A stretch of DNA of 64,000 nucleotides from Rummeliibacillus stabekisii. GTDB taxonomy: Bacteria; Bacillota; Bacilli; Bacillales_A; Planococcaceae. The notes under the pieces are model-generated. The model saw only the letters and a program-made list of their open reading frames with translations. It made no database searches and had not been told where the DNA came from. The stretch is taken from contig NZ_BJVD01000003.1 in NCBI RefSeq assembly GCF_007988965.1, forward strand, positions 186,001 through 250,000. Direction: 5' to 3'. Shown here piece by piece: positions 36,319 through 44,661 of this stretch; within the stretch, counting starts at the first letter, position 1, and each line of letters begins with the position of its first letter. A program made the position numbers and the translations under genes.

Positions 36319-38170
36319 CATTTATAGGCGGTCCTTGAAAGATGCAATATTTATTTTTCCCTGTATTTTTAGCTTCATAAAGAGCCACATCAGCATTTTT
36401 AAAAACACGTTGGTACGTAAACCGTGCATCGCTTCTCCATAATGCGATACCTGATGAAATAGTAACTGGAGGGCTAGTCACTTGTGGTATGCTATTAATA
36501 ATCTTGCCAACTAAAGCCATTGTTTCATCAAGTCCTTTGTTTGGCAAATAAATGGCCATTTCTTCTCCTCCCCAACGTGCACAAATACCTTGGTTCTCTA
36601 CCAAACCCTGTAGATGTTTTGCTATCATAAGCAAAGTAACATCACCTGTCTGGTGACCGTACGTATCATTTATCTTCTTAAAATCGTCAATATCACATAA
36701 AATAAATGCGCCGAAATCATCTACTTCCATAGAACGTTCGATATATCTTTCTAAATATTTACGAGCATACAGTGTTGTTAAGTGGTCTCTATCAATCATT
36801 TCCTGGAGTTGCTCTCTAAGTAGAATATTAGAAATTGCTAATGAGGAATGTCGAATTAAAGACTGCATTAGTTTATAACTATCAAATGAGAAATAGTAAG
36901 AGTCCACATGGAATATTGCACAATATCCTTGTACCTTCTCATTTATAATAATAGGGACAACGATCATTGAATTATACTTTGTCTTTTCTGCCACCACTTG
37001 GCTAAACTCAGCTATAAAGAGAGGCTCCATACTTTTCTCAAAGTGTGTTGCTATAAATTCTTTGTACACAGAAGCGTTTTCCTCGCAAAAGAAAGCAGCC
37101 GTATCTCCCATATATTGATAACCATCATGAGATTTAAAGACAAAGCAAATTTCTGATGGCAAAAAAGATTTCTTTAGTTGCATTGTCAAAAAAGTAATGA
37201 TTTCTTCCTTATTAAGCTTCATATTTAACCTTTGCGATGTTTCATTGATTAGCTGCAGATCTGCTACTAGGCGATGCGACTGGTGATAAAGCTTTGCATT
37301 TTCTAGAGCATTGCCAGATGTCTGTGCTAAATGAGACAAGAATTTCTTTTCTTTTGAGCTAAAATGATAATTAGGTGAAGCAAAAATCTGAAGCACACCA
37401 TATATGCCTTGCTTTCCAATAATAGGCACATTCAGCAAGTAATTGTTGATATCCTTGGCTTCCTCCGATGTAATCTCTCCTGATACATAAGCTTCAATCG
37501 TAGAAGGTCTTTCTAATAAATAATCAAATACCTCTACATCTTCAATTTGTAGACGGTCTTGGTCATTCGATAAGATCAATTTTGATTTAAATTGTGGAAA
37601 TGTCCTTTTAATGCTTTGAATCATCGCCTCTAAAATTGTATTAATATTCATAGTGGAATGAAAAATAGCCGTCATTTCATATAATTCCCCATTTAATTTT
37701 GCTTCATAAAAGTTTTTCTCTTTACTTATAAGAGACAATATTAGACTAGATAACAACGTTTCTAATTCTTTTACGTAAGGCGTCGAGGCAAAACATTGCC
37801 ACTCAGGTGTGTTTTCAACAATAATTAAGGCAAAAATATGGTCTTTTTCATCATTTAGGATGATGACGTCGCTATCTATTTTAAGTACTTTATTTATCAG
37901 CTTTGCACTTGTTTCAGATAAAGGATGTGTTTCTTCCACATAAGATGCAATCGAATTAAACGGAAGTGCTTGTAAGGTTGAATTTGGCAAAGGACATAAT
38001 AAGCCGTGTTCTAGCTTTAAATATTCTACTTTTTTCATTTTAAATTCTTGTTTGGCGATCATTTGAAATTCATGCAAATATTCAGTATCTGTCAACGACT
38101 GATCTACATGAGCAATCCAAAAATCCAATAGGTAGCTTTTAATGTTTTGTATTATTTGGAGATTTCTCAA
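36302..38170 (-). CDS. ytrP: GAF-GAF-GGDEF diguanylate cyclase-like protein (YtrP-like)
   Basis: A soluble 622-residue protein: N-terminal region with GAF-like folds (about 40-150, 170-315, 320-460) and a C-terminal GGDEF domain (465-615). The GGDEF core is seen: DHLTTLYARKYLE, the metal site DIDDFKKINDTYGHQTGD, and the active loop RWGGEEM in place of GGDEF. GGEEF is active in other proteins, but M in the last position is unusual. No RxxD inhibitory site stands before it. The start is TTG 38170, as AAAGGTGAT is 6 bases upstream; an ATG at 38197 covers that site. Between ytsP and rpsD as in B. subtilis. Confidence 0.85.
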   Translation of the reverse strand: MRNLQIIQNIKSYLLDFWIAHVDQSLTDTEYLHEFQMIAKQEFKMKKVEYLKLEHGLLCPLPNSTLQALPFNSIASYVEETHPLSETSAKLINKVLKIDSDVIILNDEKDHIFALIIVENTPEWQCFASTPYVKELETLLSSLILSLISKEKNFYEAKLNGELYEMTAIFHSTMNINTILEAMIQSIKRTFPQFKSKLILSNDQDRLQIEDVEVFDYLLERPSTIEAYVSGEITSEEAKDINNYLLNVPIIGKQGIYGVLQIFASPNYHFSSKEKKFLSHLAQTSGNALENAKLYHQSHRLVADLQLINETSQRLNMKLNKEEIITFLTMQLKKSFLPSEICFVFKSHDGYQYMGDTAAFFCEENASVYKEFIATHFEKSMEPLFIAEFSQVVAEKTKYNSMIVVPIIINEKVQGYCAIFHVDSYYFSFDSYKLMQSLIRHSSLAISNILLREQLQEMIDRDHLTTLYARKYLERYIERSMEVDDFGAFILCDIDDFKKINDTYGHQTGDVTLLMIAKHLQGLVENQGICARWGGEEMAIYLPNKGLDETMALVGKIINSIPQVTSPPVTISSGIALWRSDARFTYQRVFKNADVALYEAKNTGKNKYCIFQGPPINEKADA

Positions 38171-38343
38171 TATTATATCACCTTTTTCTTTGACCATTAT
38201 CTAAGTAGTTATGACTATTTCCGAATAAAATAAATAAGTATATTAAACTATTAATAATTAATAATTTATTCCGATAATCTCAATTATAAATCACTGTGTA
38301 ATTTTTTGCCACTGGATTCCTCAACTATATTTAAATGATTTGC

Positions 38344-38372
38344 TTGACAGAAAACAGTCCAAATACTACAAT
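38344..38372 (+). promoter_or_regulatory. Sigma-A promoter of rpsD
   Basis: TTGACA, 17 bp, TACAAT: close to a perfect consensus, as expected for a ribosomal protein gene. Positions 38,198-38,343 before it show nothing else that I recognise. Confidence 0.85.
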
Positions 38373-38379
38373 ATTCTTT

Positions 38380-38560
38380 GTGTAAAATAAACGCAGCGGT
38401 TGTATGGTTTGGTTGTTCATTTTATTCCTCTATTTAATAGACGGTGTATTGGTAACTCTTCGGCTGCATGAGCGAAGATACATGAAAATAAAATGGCAAT
38501 GGAGCTAAATACAATTGGTTTTTATTTTATGCTAAATAAAAAACCAAAGGAGGAGACTAT
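38380..38560 (+). promoter_or_regulatory. rpsD leader RNA, S4 autoregulation region
   Basis: A ~180-nt untranslated leader. CATTTTATT (38418-38426) pairs with AATAAAATG (38487-38495) around an inner TCTTCG / CGAAGA hairpin (38457-38478). A second hairpin, TTGGTTTTTATTT / AAATAAAAAACCAA (38515-38547), runs right up to the AAAGGAGGAG ribosome site. In B. subtilis the rpsD leader binds S4 for feedback control; the match here is by position and structure, not by sequence search. Confidence 0.7.
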
Positions 38561-38562
38561 TA

Positions 38563-39165
38563 ATGTCTCGTTATACAGGTCCATCTTGGAAACTATCACG
38601 TCGCTTAGGTATTTCTTTAAGCGGTACAGGTAAAGAAATCGAAAAGCGTCCATACGCTCCAGGTCAACACGGCCCAACTCAACGCAAAAAATTGTCTGAG
38701 TACGGCTTACAATTACAAGAAAAACAAAAACTTCGTCATATGTTCGGTATGAACGAACGTCAATTCCACAACCTATTTGTTAAAGCTGGTAAAATGAATG
38801 GTGTTCATGGTGAAAACTTCATGATCCTTCTTGAAACTCGCTTAGACAACCTTGTTTACCGTCTTGGTTTAGCTCGCACTCGTCGTGCTGCTCGCCAATT
38901 AGTAAACCATGGTCACGTATTAGTTGATGGCAAACGCGTTGATATTCCTTCATACAGCGTTAAACCAGGTCAAGTGATTTCTCTTCGTGAAAAATCTCAA
39001 AACCTAGCAATCGTTAGCGAATCAATCGAAGTAAACAACTTCGTTCCAGAATATCTTTCATTCGATGCTGACAAAAAAGAAGGTACATTTGTACGTCTTC
39101 CAGAACGCAGCGAATTATCTGCTGAAATCAATGAAGCGTTTATCGTTGAGTACTACTCAAGATAG
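38563..39165 (+). CDS. rpsD: Ribosomal protein S4
   Basis: A 200-residue 30S assembly protein that nucleates 16S rRNA folding. It has [15 protein letters not shown] at the start and an S4 RNA-binding domain in the middle ([34 protein letters not shown]). The zinc-binding cysteines of some S4 proteins are absent. Codon use is visibly more biased than in neighbours (GTC-poor, CGT and GGT rich), as for a highly expressed gene. ATG 38563 follows AAAGGAGGAG. Confidence 0.98.
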   Translation: MSRYTGPSWKLSRRLGISLSGTGKEIEKRPYAPGQHGPTQRKKLSEYGLQLQEKQKLRHMFGMNERQFHNLFVKAGKMNGVHGENFMILLETRLDNLVYRLGLARTRRAARQLVNHGHVLVDGKRVDIPSYSVKPGQVISLREKSQNLAIVSESIEVNNFVPEYLSFDADKKEGTFVRLPERSELSAEINEAFIVEYYSR

Positions 39166-39180
39166 TCTTTCGTTGTAATC

Positions 39181-39218
39181 AAAGCTTGTATCCCCATTGG
39201 CGGATGCAAGCTTTTTTT
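39181..39218 (+). terminator. Terminator of rpsD
   Basis: AAAGCTTG-t-ATCC / GGAT-g-CAAGCTTT stem followed by a T run. Confidence 0.87.
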
Positions 39219-39306
39219 GTTCCCAAAATAGTATCAATGTATAAATACCATTTGTTTGCACATTCTATTTAAGTCATATTATTAAAATACGAGTGGAGTG
39301 TTAAGA

Positions 39307-39816
39307 ATGGGTATGTTAAGCGGAAATCCGAAAGATCAGCCATTAAATTATGGAGAAGCAATCACTATTTGGACGAATTTCGCGACTAATAATGGTTTAA
39401 TTGCGGCTTACCAAACATTATACAATCATACAGGTGATAAAGAATTAGGCAAACTCCTTGAGGAAGCTATTCAATGCTGCAAAGAAGAAAATGAGCAATT
39501 AGAAACTTTGTTGAAAGTAAATGGGATTGCCCTTCCACCAGCACCTCCTGAACGACCAAATGCTAATTTAGAGGATATTCCAGCCGGTGCTAAATTTAAC
39601 GATCCGGAAATCTGTGCAATGCTTGCTGCAGACACAGCTACTGGATTAATGGCTTGTAGTCAAGCCCTCGGCATGTCCATCAGAGAAGACATCGCCATGA
39701 TGTACGCTCAGTTCCATATGAAAAAAGGACAATTTGCAGGGAAAGTGCTCAAATTGGAAAAAGAAAAAGGATGGCTTATTATGCCGCCATTGCATTTAAA
39801 CTACCCAGATGAATAA
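39307..39816 (+). CDS. DUF3231 family protein
   Basis: A 169-residue helical protein with the DUF3231 N-terminal form MGMLSGNPKDQPLNYGEA. It is probably a ferritin-like four-helix bundle: E in NYGEA, E/H in LLEEAIQCCKEENEQL and H in YAQFHMKKG could be ligands, but this is only a pattern guess. Function unknown; the family is found in many spore formers, often in several copies. ATG 39307 lies behind GGAGTG; a GTG at 39298 would cover it. Confidence 0.82.
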   Translation: MGMLSGNPKDQPLNYGEAITIWTNFATNNGLIAAYQTLYNHTGDKELGKLLEEAIQCCKEENEQLETLLKVNGIALPPAPPERPNANLEDIPAGAKFNDPEICAMLAADTATGLMACSQALGMSIREDIAMMYAQFHMKKGQFAGKVLKLEKEKGWLIMPPLHLNYPDE

Positions 39817-39825
39817 AAAGAGTTG

Positions 39826-39846
39826 AGGCTACCATTTGGGTAGCCT
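39826..39846 (+). terminator. Terminator of the DUF3231 gene
   Basis: AGGCTACC / GGTAGCCT stem with a 5-nt loop, followed by TCTTTC. Confidence 0.75.
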
Positions 39847-39941
39847 TCTTTCATTTATAGCTTCACTATTAAACCTTGTGATTTCGCCGGTACTCCTCTA
39901 TAGTTTTATACATAAACTATAACAACAGGAGGATTTTCGTA

Positions 39942-40199
39942 TTGCCTAAAGAAAAAAAATTCGTTTATAAACTAGGAATTGGACTATTAATCTTCTCTAT
40001 GATTCTATGGCTAATACCTGTTATGACTCCATTTTTCCCTATCTCAACAAAGTTAAAGGCAGGAATTATAACTAGCGTTCTCATAATTGCGGAAATTATC
40101 TTTTGGATTGGTGCTTTGCTCGTTGGGAAAGAAGCAGCCGCAAAGTTCAAAAGTTATTTAAATCCTAACACGTGGAAAAAAGCAAAGAGAAATAAATGA
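39942..40199 (+). CDS. Small two-helix membrane protein (transporter suffix domain type)
   Basis: 85 residues: basic N-terminus, hydrophobic segments about 9-30 and 40-62 joined by FFPISTKLKA, and a basic tail. The ending LLVGKEAAAKFKSYLNPNTWKK fits the transporter-suffix small membrane proteins of Bacillota. The function is unknown. The start is TTG 39942, with CAGGAGG upstream at a 9-base spacing. Monocistronic by position. Confidence 0.72.
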   Translation: MPKEKKFVYKLGIGLLIFSMILWLIPVMTPFFPISTKLKAGIITSVLIIAEIIFWIGALLVGKEAAAKFKSYLNPNTWKKAKRNK

Positions 40200-40322
40200 T
40201 CCATCACATACAAAAAAAATATATTGTTGTTTTTTGCAATGTAAAGTTATCCATTTAGTTTTCAGTTCGGAAAAACCCATAGCATCAATAGGCAAATGAC
40301 CGCTGTGTTTATTTACAAGTGT

Positions 40323-40331
40323 CATATCTTA
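40323..40331 (+). promoter_or_regulatory. Sigma-K -10 like element before cotD
   Basis: CATATCTTA fits the sigma-K -10 form CATANNNTA, about 40 bp before the cotD start. The AC of the -35 is not at the right distance, so support is partial. Confidence 0.4.
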
Positions 40332-40371
40332 TTAAGGACACACACCTTAACACACAAAGGAGGTCATTTGA

Positions 40372-40677
40372 ATGAATAGAAGACATCCTCACCATTGCAA
40401 TATGCCAATATGCTGCCCACCAAACATGTTACCAGCACAGTATGATCCGCCGCGGGTATCTCCTACACGGCAAATTGTAAGAACTAATATTATTCCTACT
40501 GTCGTACCACATATCCATCCAACACATGTAACAACAGTTAATCGGCATGTAATCAACAATCAACACTACTTCCCAGAAACACATTCTGTTGTGGAAGAAT
40601 GCGTTGAAAATAACACAGTTTGCCCAATGCCAATGCCTCATCCAAGACACCAAATGCATCACAGAGGTCGCTGTTAG
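40372..40677 (+). CDS. cotD: CotD-family spore coat protein
   Basis: A 101-residue protein rich in H, P, M, C and N. The CotD core is present: VVPHIHPTHVTTVNRHVINN followed by QHYFPETHSVVEE. Both ends are histidine- and cysteine-rich (RRHPHHCNMPICCPPN and HPRHQMHHRGRC), suited to disulfide or metal cross-linking in the inner coat. Expected to be made in the mother cell late in sporulation. ATG 40372 follows AAAGGAGG. Confidence 0.88.
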   Translation: MNRRHPHHCNMPICCPPNMLPAQYDPPRVSPTRQIVRTNIIPTVVPHIHPTHVTTVNRHVINNQHYFPETHSVVEECVENNTVCPMPMPHPRHQMHHRGRC

Positions 40678-40692
40678 TCACTGAATAATGAA

Positions 40693-40729
40693 AAAAGCTA
40701 AGGCGTTTGCTTATAACGTCTTAGCTTTT
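40693..40729. terminator. Bidirectional terminator of cotD and tauE
   Basis: AAAAGCTAAG-g-CGT / ACG-t-CTTAGCTTTT stem with an 8-nt loop, between convergent genes. Confidence 0.85.
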
Positions 40730-40738
40730 ATTATTCTA

Positions 40739-41512
40739 TTAACCCCAAAATACATCCCACCATATTTTGGCTGCTGTTATGATTAGAAGGCCAGCAAACG
40801 TCCACTGTAATTTTTGAACAGACAATTTTTTACTAATTCGAACACCAATAGGCGCACCAATTAAACCAGCAATCGCCAGCCAAATTGCCAATCGATAATC
40901 AATGCTATGTGATAATATTTTTCCAATGATGGTGCCTATAGAAGATAAAAAGGTTATGGCAAGAGATGTCGCCATAGCTGTACGTGTTGGAATTCGGATG
41001 ACTTGAATCATTAGAGGGACAAAGAGAAATGCTCCTCCTGCTCCTATCATACCTGCAACAAAGCCGACGATACTTCCTGTAGCAACAGCTAATACACCTG
41101 TCACATTTTTCGCCCATCCATTTTCCCCTGCATCCTTCTTAGGAAGAAACATCATCAATACTGCAACAATAGCTAGAATGCCATATAACATATTTAAATA
41201 TGTATCAGGTACTTCCTTGGAGACTAATCCGCCCATAAAACCACTGACTAACGCAGGAAGCCCTATTAGCCATATAAGATTACCTCGCAGAGAACCATCA
41301 TTTTTATGTGTCAATATACCGCTCAATGTTGAGAAAAATACTTGAAATGCCGTTAAGCCGGATACCTCTAACGAAGTAAATTTTTCGAAACCAAGCAAGG
41401 GTGGTACGAAAAATAATAAAGGGTACATCACAATGGCCCCACCGACACCTACTAACCCTGAAAAAAAGGAACCGATAATCCCAAGTATCATTAATACAAC
41501 GATTAGCCCCAT
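40739..41512 (-). CDS. TauE/SafE-type sulfite/sulfonate exporter
   Basis: A 257-residue membrane protein with about eight hydrophobic segments and two half repeats: LGIIGSFFSGLVGVGGAIVMYPL near the start and VGFVAGMIGAGGAFLFVPLM in the middle, the TauE/SafE glycine-rich signature. Its place in a CstR cluster with a rhodanese suggests export of sulfite or another oxidised sulfur species. ATG 41512 follows GGGAGGG. Last gene of the minus-strand cstR-rhodanese-tauE set, 81 bp after the rhodanese stop. Confidence 0.88.
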   Translation of the reverse strand: MGLIVVLMILGIIGSFFSGLVGVGGAIVMYPLLFFVPPLLGFEKFTSLEVSGLTAFQVFFSTLSGILTHKNDGSLRGNLIWLIGLPALVSGFMGGLVSKEVPDTYLNMLYGILAIVAVLMMFLPKKDAGENGWAKNVTGVLAVATGSIVGFVAGMIGAGGAFLFVPLMIQVIRIPTRTAMATSLAITFLSSIGTIIGKILSHSIDYRLAIWLAIAGLIGAPIGVRISKKLSVQKLQWTFAGLLIITAAKIWWDVFWG

Positions 41513-41593
41513 TCTTTCCCTCCTATTTTCATATTAACTACAAGCCAAAAAGGGCACGCGGATTGCATACCCTATTTCCATCTATATAGCTAG

Positions 41594-41890
41594 CTATTCA
41601 ATAGGACCGTCCCAAGCCAACATTCCACCTTCCATATTGACCGCTTGGAATCCCTGTTCCTCCAAATATTGAGTTGCTTGTCCACTTCGATTGCCTGAAC
41701 GGCAAACCATAATATATTCCTTATTTTTGTCTAATTCATTTAGATTTTCTGGTAATGTGCCTAGCGGAATCTCTTTTGCTGTACTAATTTTCCCAGAAGC
41801 TATTTCCTCAGGTTCACGTACATCAATAAGAGAAAGTGCTTGTCCTTCAGCTAATTTTTTTGCTACTTCGCTTGGTGTAATTGTTTTCAT
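41594..41890 (-). CDS. Single-domain rhodanese
   Basis: A 98-residue sulfurtransferase with catalytic C63 in the active loop CRSGNRS, and DVREPEE near residue 23. It would take up persulfide sulfur and pass it to an acceptor. ATG 41890 follows AAAGGGGAG. It lies 16 bp after cstR and is surely cotranscribed. In Staphylococcus aureus the CstR operon encodes similar rhodanese functions (CstA, CstB), here reduced to one domain. Confidence 0.92.
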   Translation of the reverse strand: MKTITPSEVAKKLAEGQALSLIDVREPEEIASGKISTAKEIPLGTLPENLNELDKNKEYIMVCRSGNRSGQATQYLEEQGFQAVNMEGGMLAWDGPIE

Positions 41891-41906
41891 GACTATCTCC
41901 CCTTTA

Positions 41907-42170
41907 TTATCTACTTTTTACTAATAATTCAACCGCTTCTTTAATCAACGCTTCTGAATCCTTGCCGTTTGAATTTTTTTCTTCTTTCATACAATGTACT
42001 AAGTTGGTGCTCACAATCAGACCAATAGTACGGTCTATAGCTGAACGAGAGGCTGAGAGTTGCGTAATGACATCCTTACAATCCTTATCTTCCTCAATCA
42101 TTCGCAGAACACCTCGTAGCTGCCCTTCAATCCTTTTTAAACGGTTGCGAATTTGATCATTATATTCCAT
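41907..42170 (-). CDS. cstR: CstR-type persulfide-sensing repressor
   Basis: An 87-residue all-helical CsoR/CstR family repressor. The two family cysteines are C31 (EEDKDCKDVITQLSA) and C60 (STNLVHCMKEE), the same numbers as in S. aureus CstR, where persulfides cross-link them. The copper ligand histidine pattern of CsoR is not present, so sulfur sensing is preferred over copper. ATG 42170 follows GTGAGGTGAG. Three ATACC-N6-GGTAT type sites lie in its promoter region. Confidence 0.88.
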   Translation of the reverse strand: MEYNDQIRNRLKRIEGQLRGVLRMIEEDKDCKDVITQLSASRSAIDRTIGLIVSTNLVHCMKEEKNSNGKDSEALIKEAVELLVKSR

Positions 42171-42206
42171 ATACTCACCTCACAGGAACTTCTATTCATA
42201 TGCTTT

Positions 42207-42235
42207 ATAATATACCCAGAGAGGTATCAAATCAA
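42207..42235 (-). promoter_or_regulatory. Promoter of cstR-rhodanese-tauE
   Basis: -35 TTGATT (+ strand AATCAA, 42230-42235), 17-bp spacer, -10 TATTAT (+ strand ATAATA, 42207-42212). The spacer holds CstR site 1. Confidence 0.65.
42212..42227. promoter_or_regulatory. CstR-type operator, site 1
   Basis: ATACCCAGAGAGGTAT: perfect ATACC / GGTAT arms with a 6-bp gap, inside the spacer of the cstR promoter, so binding would block RNA polymerase. Confidence 0.72.
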
Positions 42236-42255
42236 GAAGAACAGATTTATTCCTC

Positions 42256-42284
42256 TTGCATTATAATACCCTATGTTGTATAGT
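42256..42284 (+). promoter_or_regulatory. Promoter of the glutaredoxin gene
   Basis: -35 TTGCAT (42256-42261), 17-bp spacer, -10 TATAGT (42279-42284). CstR site 2 (42266-42281) covers the spacer and the -10. Confidence 0.65.
42266..42281. promoter_or_regulatory. CstR-type operator, site 2 (imperfect)
   Basis: ATACC, 6 bp, TGTAT: one mismatch from the other two sites. It overlaps the glutaredoxin -10 box. Confidence 0.5.
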
Positions 42285-42288
42285 TTAT

Positions 42289-42304
42289 ATACCTATTAGG
42301 GTAT
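42289..42304. promoter_or_regulatory. CstR-type operator, site 3
   Basis: ATACCTATTAGGGTAT: perfect ATACC / GGTAT arms, just past the -10 of the glutaredoxin promoter. Confidence 0.72.
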
Positions 42305-42323
42305 AATCAGGGAGGAAGATATA

Positions 42324-42575
42324 ATGAAACTTGATATAACGATATACTCTACATCGAATTGTGGTTATTGCGAATTGATGAAAAGTTTTTTGCAGGATCA
42401 AAATTTACCCTATAAAGAAGTCCACATTGGCAACAATCCAGACGTGGCACAATTTTTAATGCAAAAAACCGGTCGACTAGGAGCACCACAGACTTCTATA
42501 AATGGTGAATGGGTGCTAGGATATGATCCGAATACAGCAAGCCGCATTATTAACAGATTTAAAAGATTTTCTTAA
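42324..42575 (+). CDS. Glutaredoxin-like protein under CstR-type control
   Basis: An 83-residue thioredoxin-fold protein of glutaredoxin/NrdH type. Active site CGYC at about residues 13-16, and the cis-proline in GAPQTSING. NPDVAQFLMQ and WVLGYDP are typical of Bacillus small glutaredoxins. ATG 42324 follows AGGGAGG. It is divergent from cstR and its promoter carries two CstR-type sites, so it is expected to be induced by persulfides, perhaps to reduce protein or bacillithiol persulfides. That role is inferred. Confidence 0.88.
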   Translation: MKLDITIYSTSNCGYCELMKSFLQDQNLPYKEVHIGNNPDVAQFLMQKTGRLGAPQTSINGEWVLGYDPNTASRIINRFKRFS

Positions 42576-42644
42576 ATAGATTTGTAAAAAATAGGTTTAA
42601 ACAATGTATTGTATCAAGCTACACGCATTACTTCTAAAATTATA

Positions 42645-42689
42645 AAACCGCAATGTTGGGAATTACTGAACTTTTCCCCATTGCGGTTT
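42645..42689. terminator. Terminator of tyrS and the glutaredoxin gene
   Basis: AAACCGCAATG / CATTGCGGTTT outer stem with GGGAA / TTCCC inner pairing; T runs on both sides, so usable from either strand. Confidence 0.8.
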
Positions 42690-42696
42690 CTTTTTG

Positions 42697-44217
<1,521 letters not shown>

Positions 44218-44223
44218 ATGACT

Positions 44224-44251
44224 ATTTTACTGCATTTTAAGTTGTTGTCAA
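44224..44251 (-). promoter_or_regulatory. Sigma-A promoter of tyrS
   Basis: -35 TTGACA (+ strand TGTCAA, 44246-44251), 16 bp, -10 TAAAAT (+ strand ATTTTA, 44224-44229). Confidence 0.75.
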
Positions 44252-44260
44252 TAAGTAATC

Positions 44261-44288
44261 TTGTCGTTGATTCGACTTATGGTATAAT
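44261..44288 (+). promoter_or_regulatory. Promoter of the PBP1A gene
   Basis: -35 TTGTCG (44261-44266), 16 bp, and -10 TATAAT (44283-44288) with a TGG extension. It lies back to back with the tyrS promoter, 9 bp between the two -35 boxes. Confidence 0.65.
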
Positions 44289-44294
44289 AGACAA

Positions 44295-44607
44295 TATTTT
44301 AAAAGGTTATAAAATAGCACTTTGGATTATTGCTTGTATACTAAAATATTTGTATAAATACATAAAGAAAGAGATAGACTATATAAAATGATACTTCACC
44401 AGTCTGCATTAGGCAGACGTACAAAGAATAGTATTCTTTATTATGTTCTTTTTTATACAAAAACATTAGAATCATAGCAAGTAATTGTGCCTATAACCTG
44501 GACTTCTTAGTACAACAGATGCTACCGAGGTAGCCTTTGGATGGGCACTATTATAGCAGTAGTGCGCATTTCTTTTGGAATTCATACTATAAAAGGAGGT
44601 AGGCCTC
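44295..44607 (+). ncRNA. Long structured 5' leader of the PBP1A gene
   Basis: About 310 nt between the promoter and the next ribosome site. Hairpins: GTCTGC / GCAGAC (44402-44418); AAAGAATA / TATTCTTT (44423-44439) followed by GTTCTTTTTT, which resembles a terminator; GTGCC (44487-44491) pairing with GGCAC (44544-44548), enclosing GCTACC / GGTAGC (44521-44534). A competing hairpin GCACTA / TAGTGC (44545-44565) uses the same GCAC bases and is followed by TTTCTTTT. This mutually exclusive pairing is like a riboswitch or attenuator, but I do not recognise any known class. Confidence 0.5.
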
Positions 44608-44649
44608 TTGCTAAAAGTGAATCATCTAACAATTGATATGACTTTTTAG
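44608..44649 (+). CDS. 13-codon leader ORF before PBP1A
   Basis: TTG start at 44608 with a perfect AAAAGGAGGT site (44591-44600) at a 7-base spacing, then MLKVNHLTIDMTF and TAG. This is the best ribosome site in the leader, while the PBP gene that starts 12 bp later has no clear site of its own. Translation may be coupled. Alternatively it is the remnant N-terminus of a lost ATP-binding-cassette gene (MLKVNHLT is of that style). Not proved as a gene. Confidence 0.45.
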   Translation: MLKVNHLTIDMTF

Positions 44650-44661
44650 CATTGGTCGCGT

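Noticed and set aside
41907-42170. CsoR copper repressor
   Set aside because: The histidine/cysteine copper site pattern is missing, while C31 and C60 and the sulfur genes nearby fit CstR.
44388-44478. 29-codon ORF in the PBP leader (MILHQSALGRR...)
   Set aside because: No Shine-Dalgarno at a useful distance; kept only as a remark because it spans two hairpins.
44486-44549. A tRNA-like fold in the PBP leader
   Set aside because: The outer stem is only 5-6 bp and no T-arm or anticodon arm can be built; a regulatory hairpin fits better.
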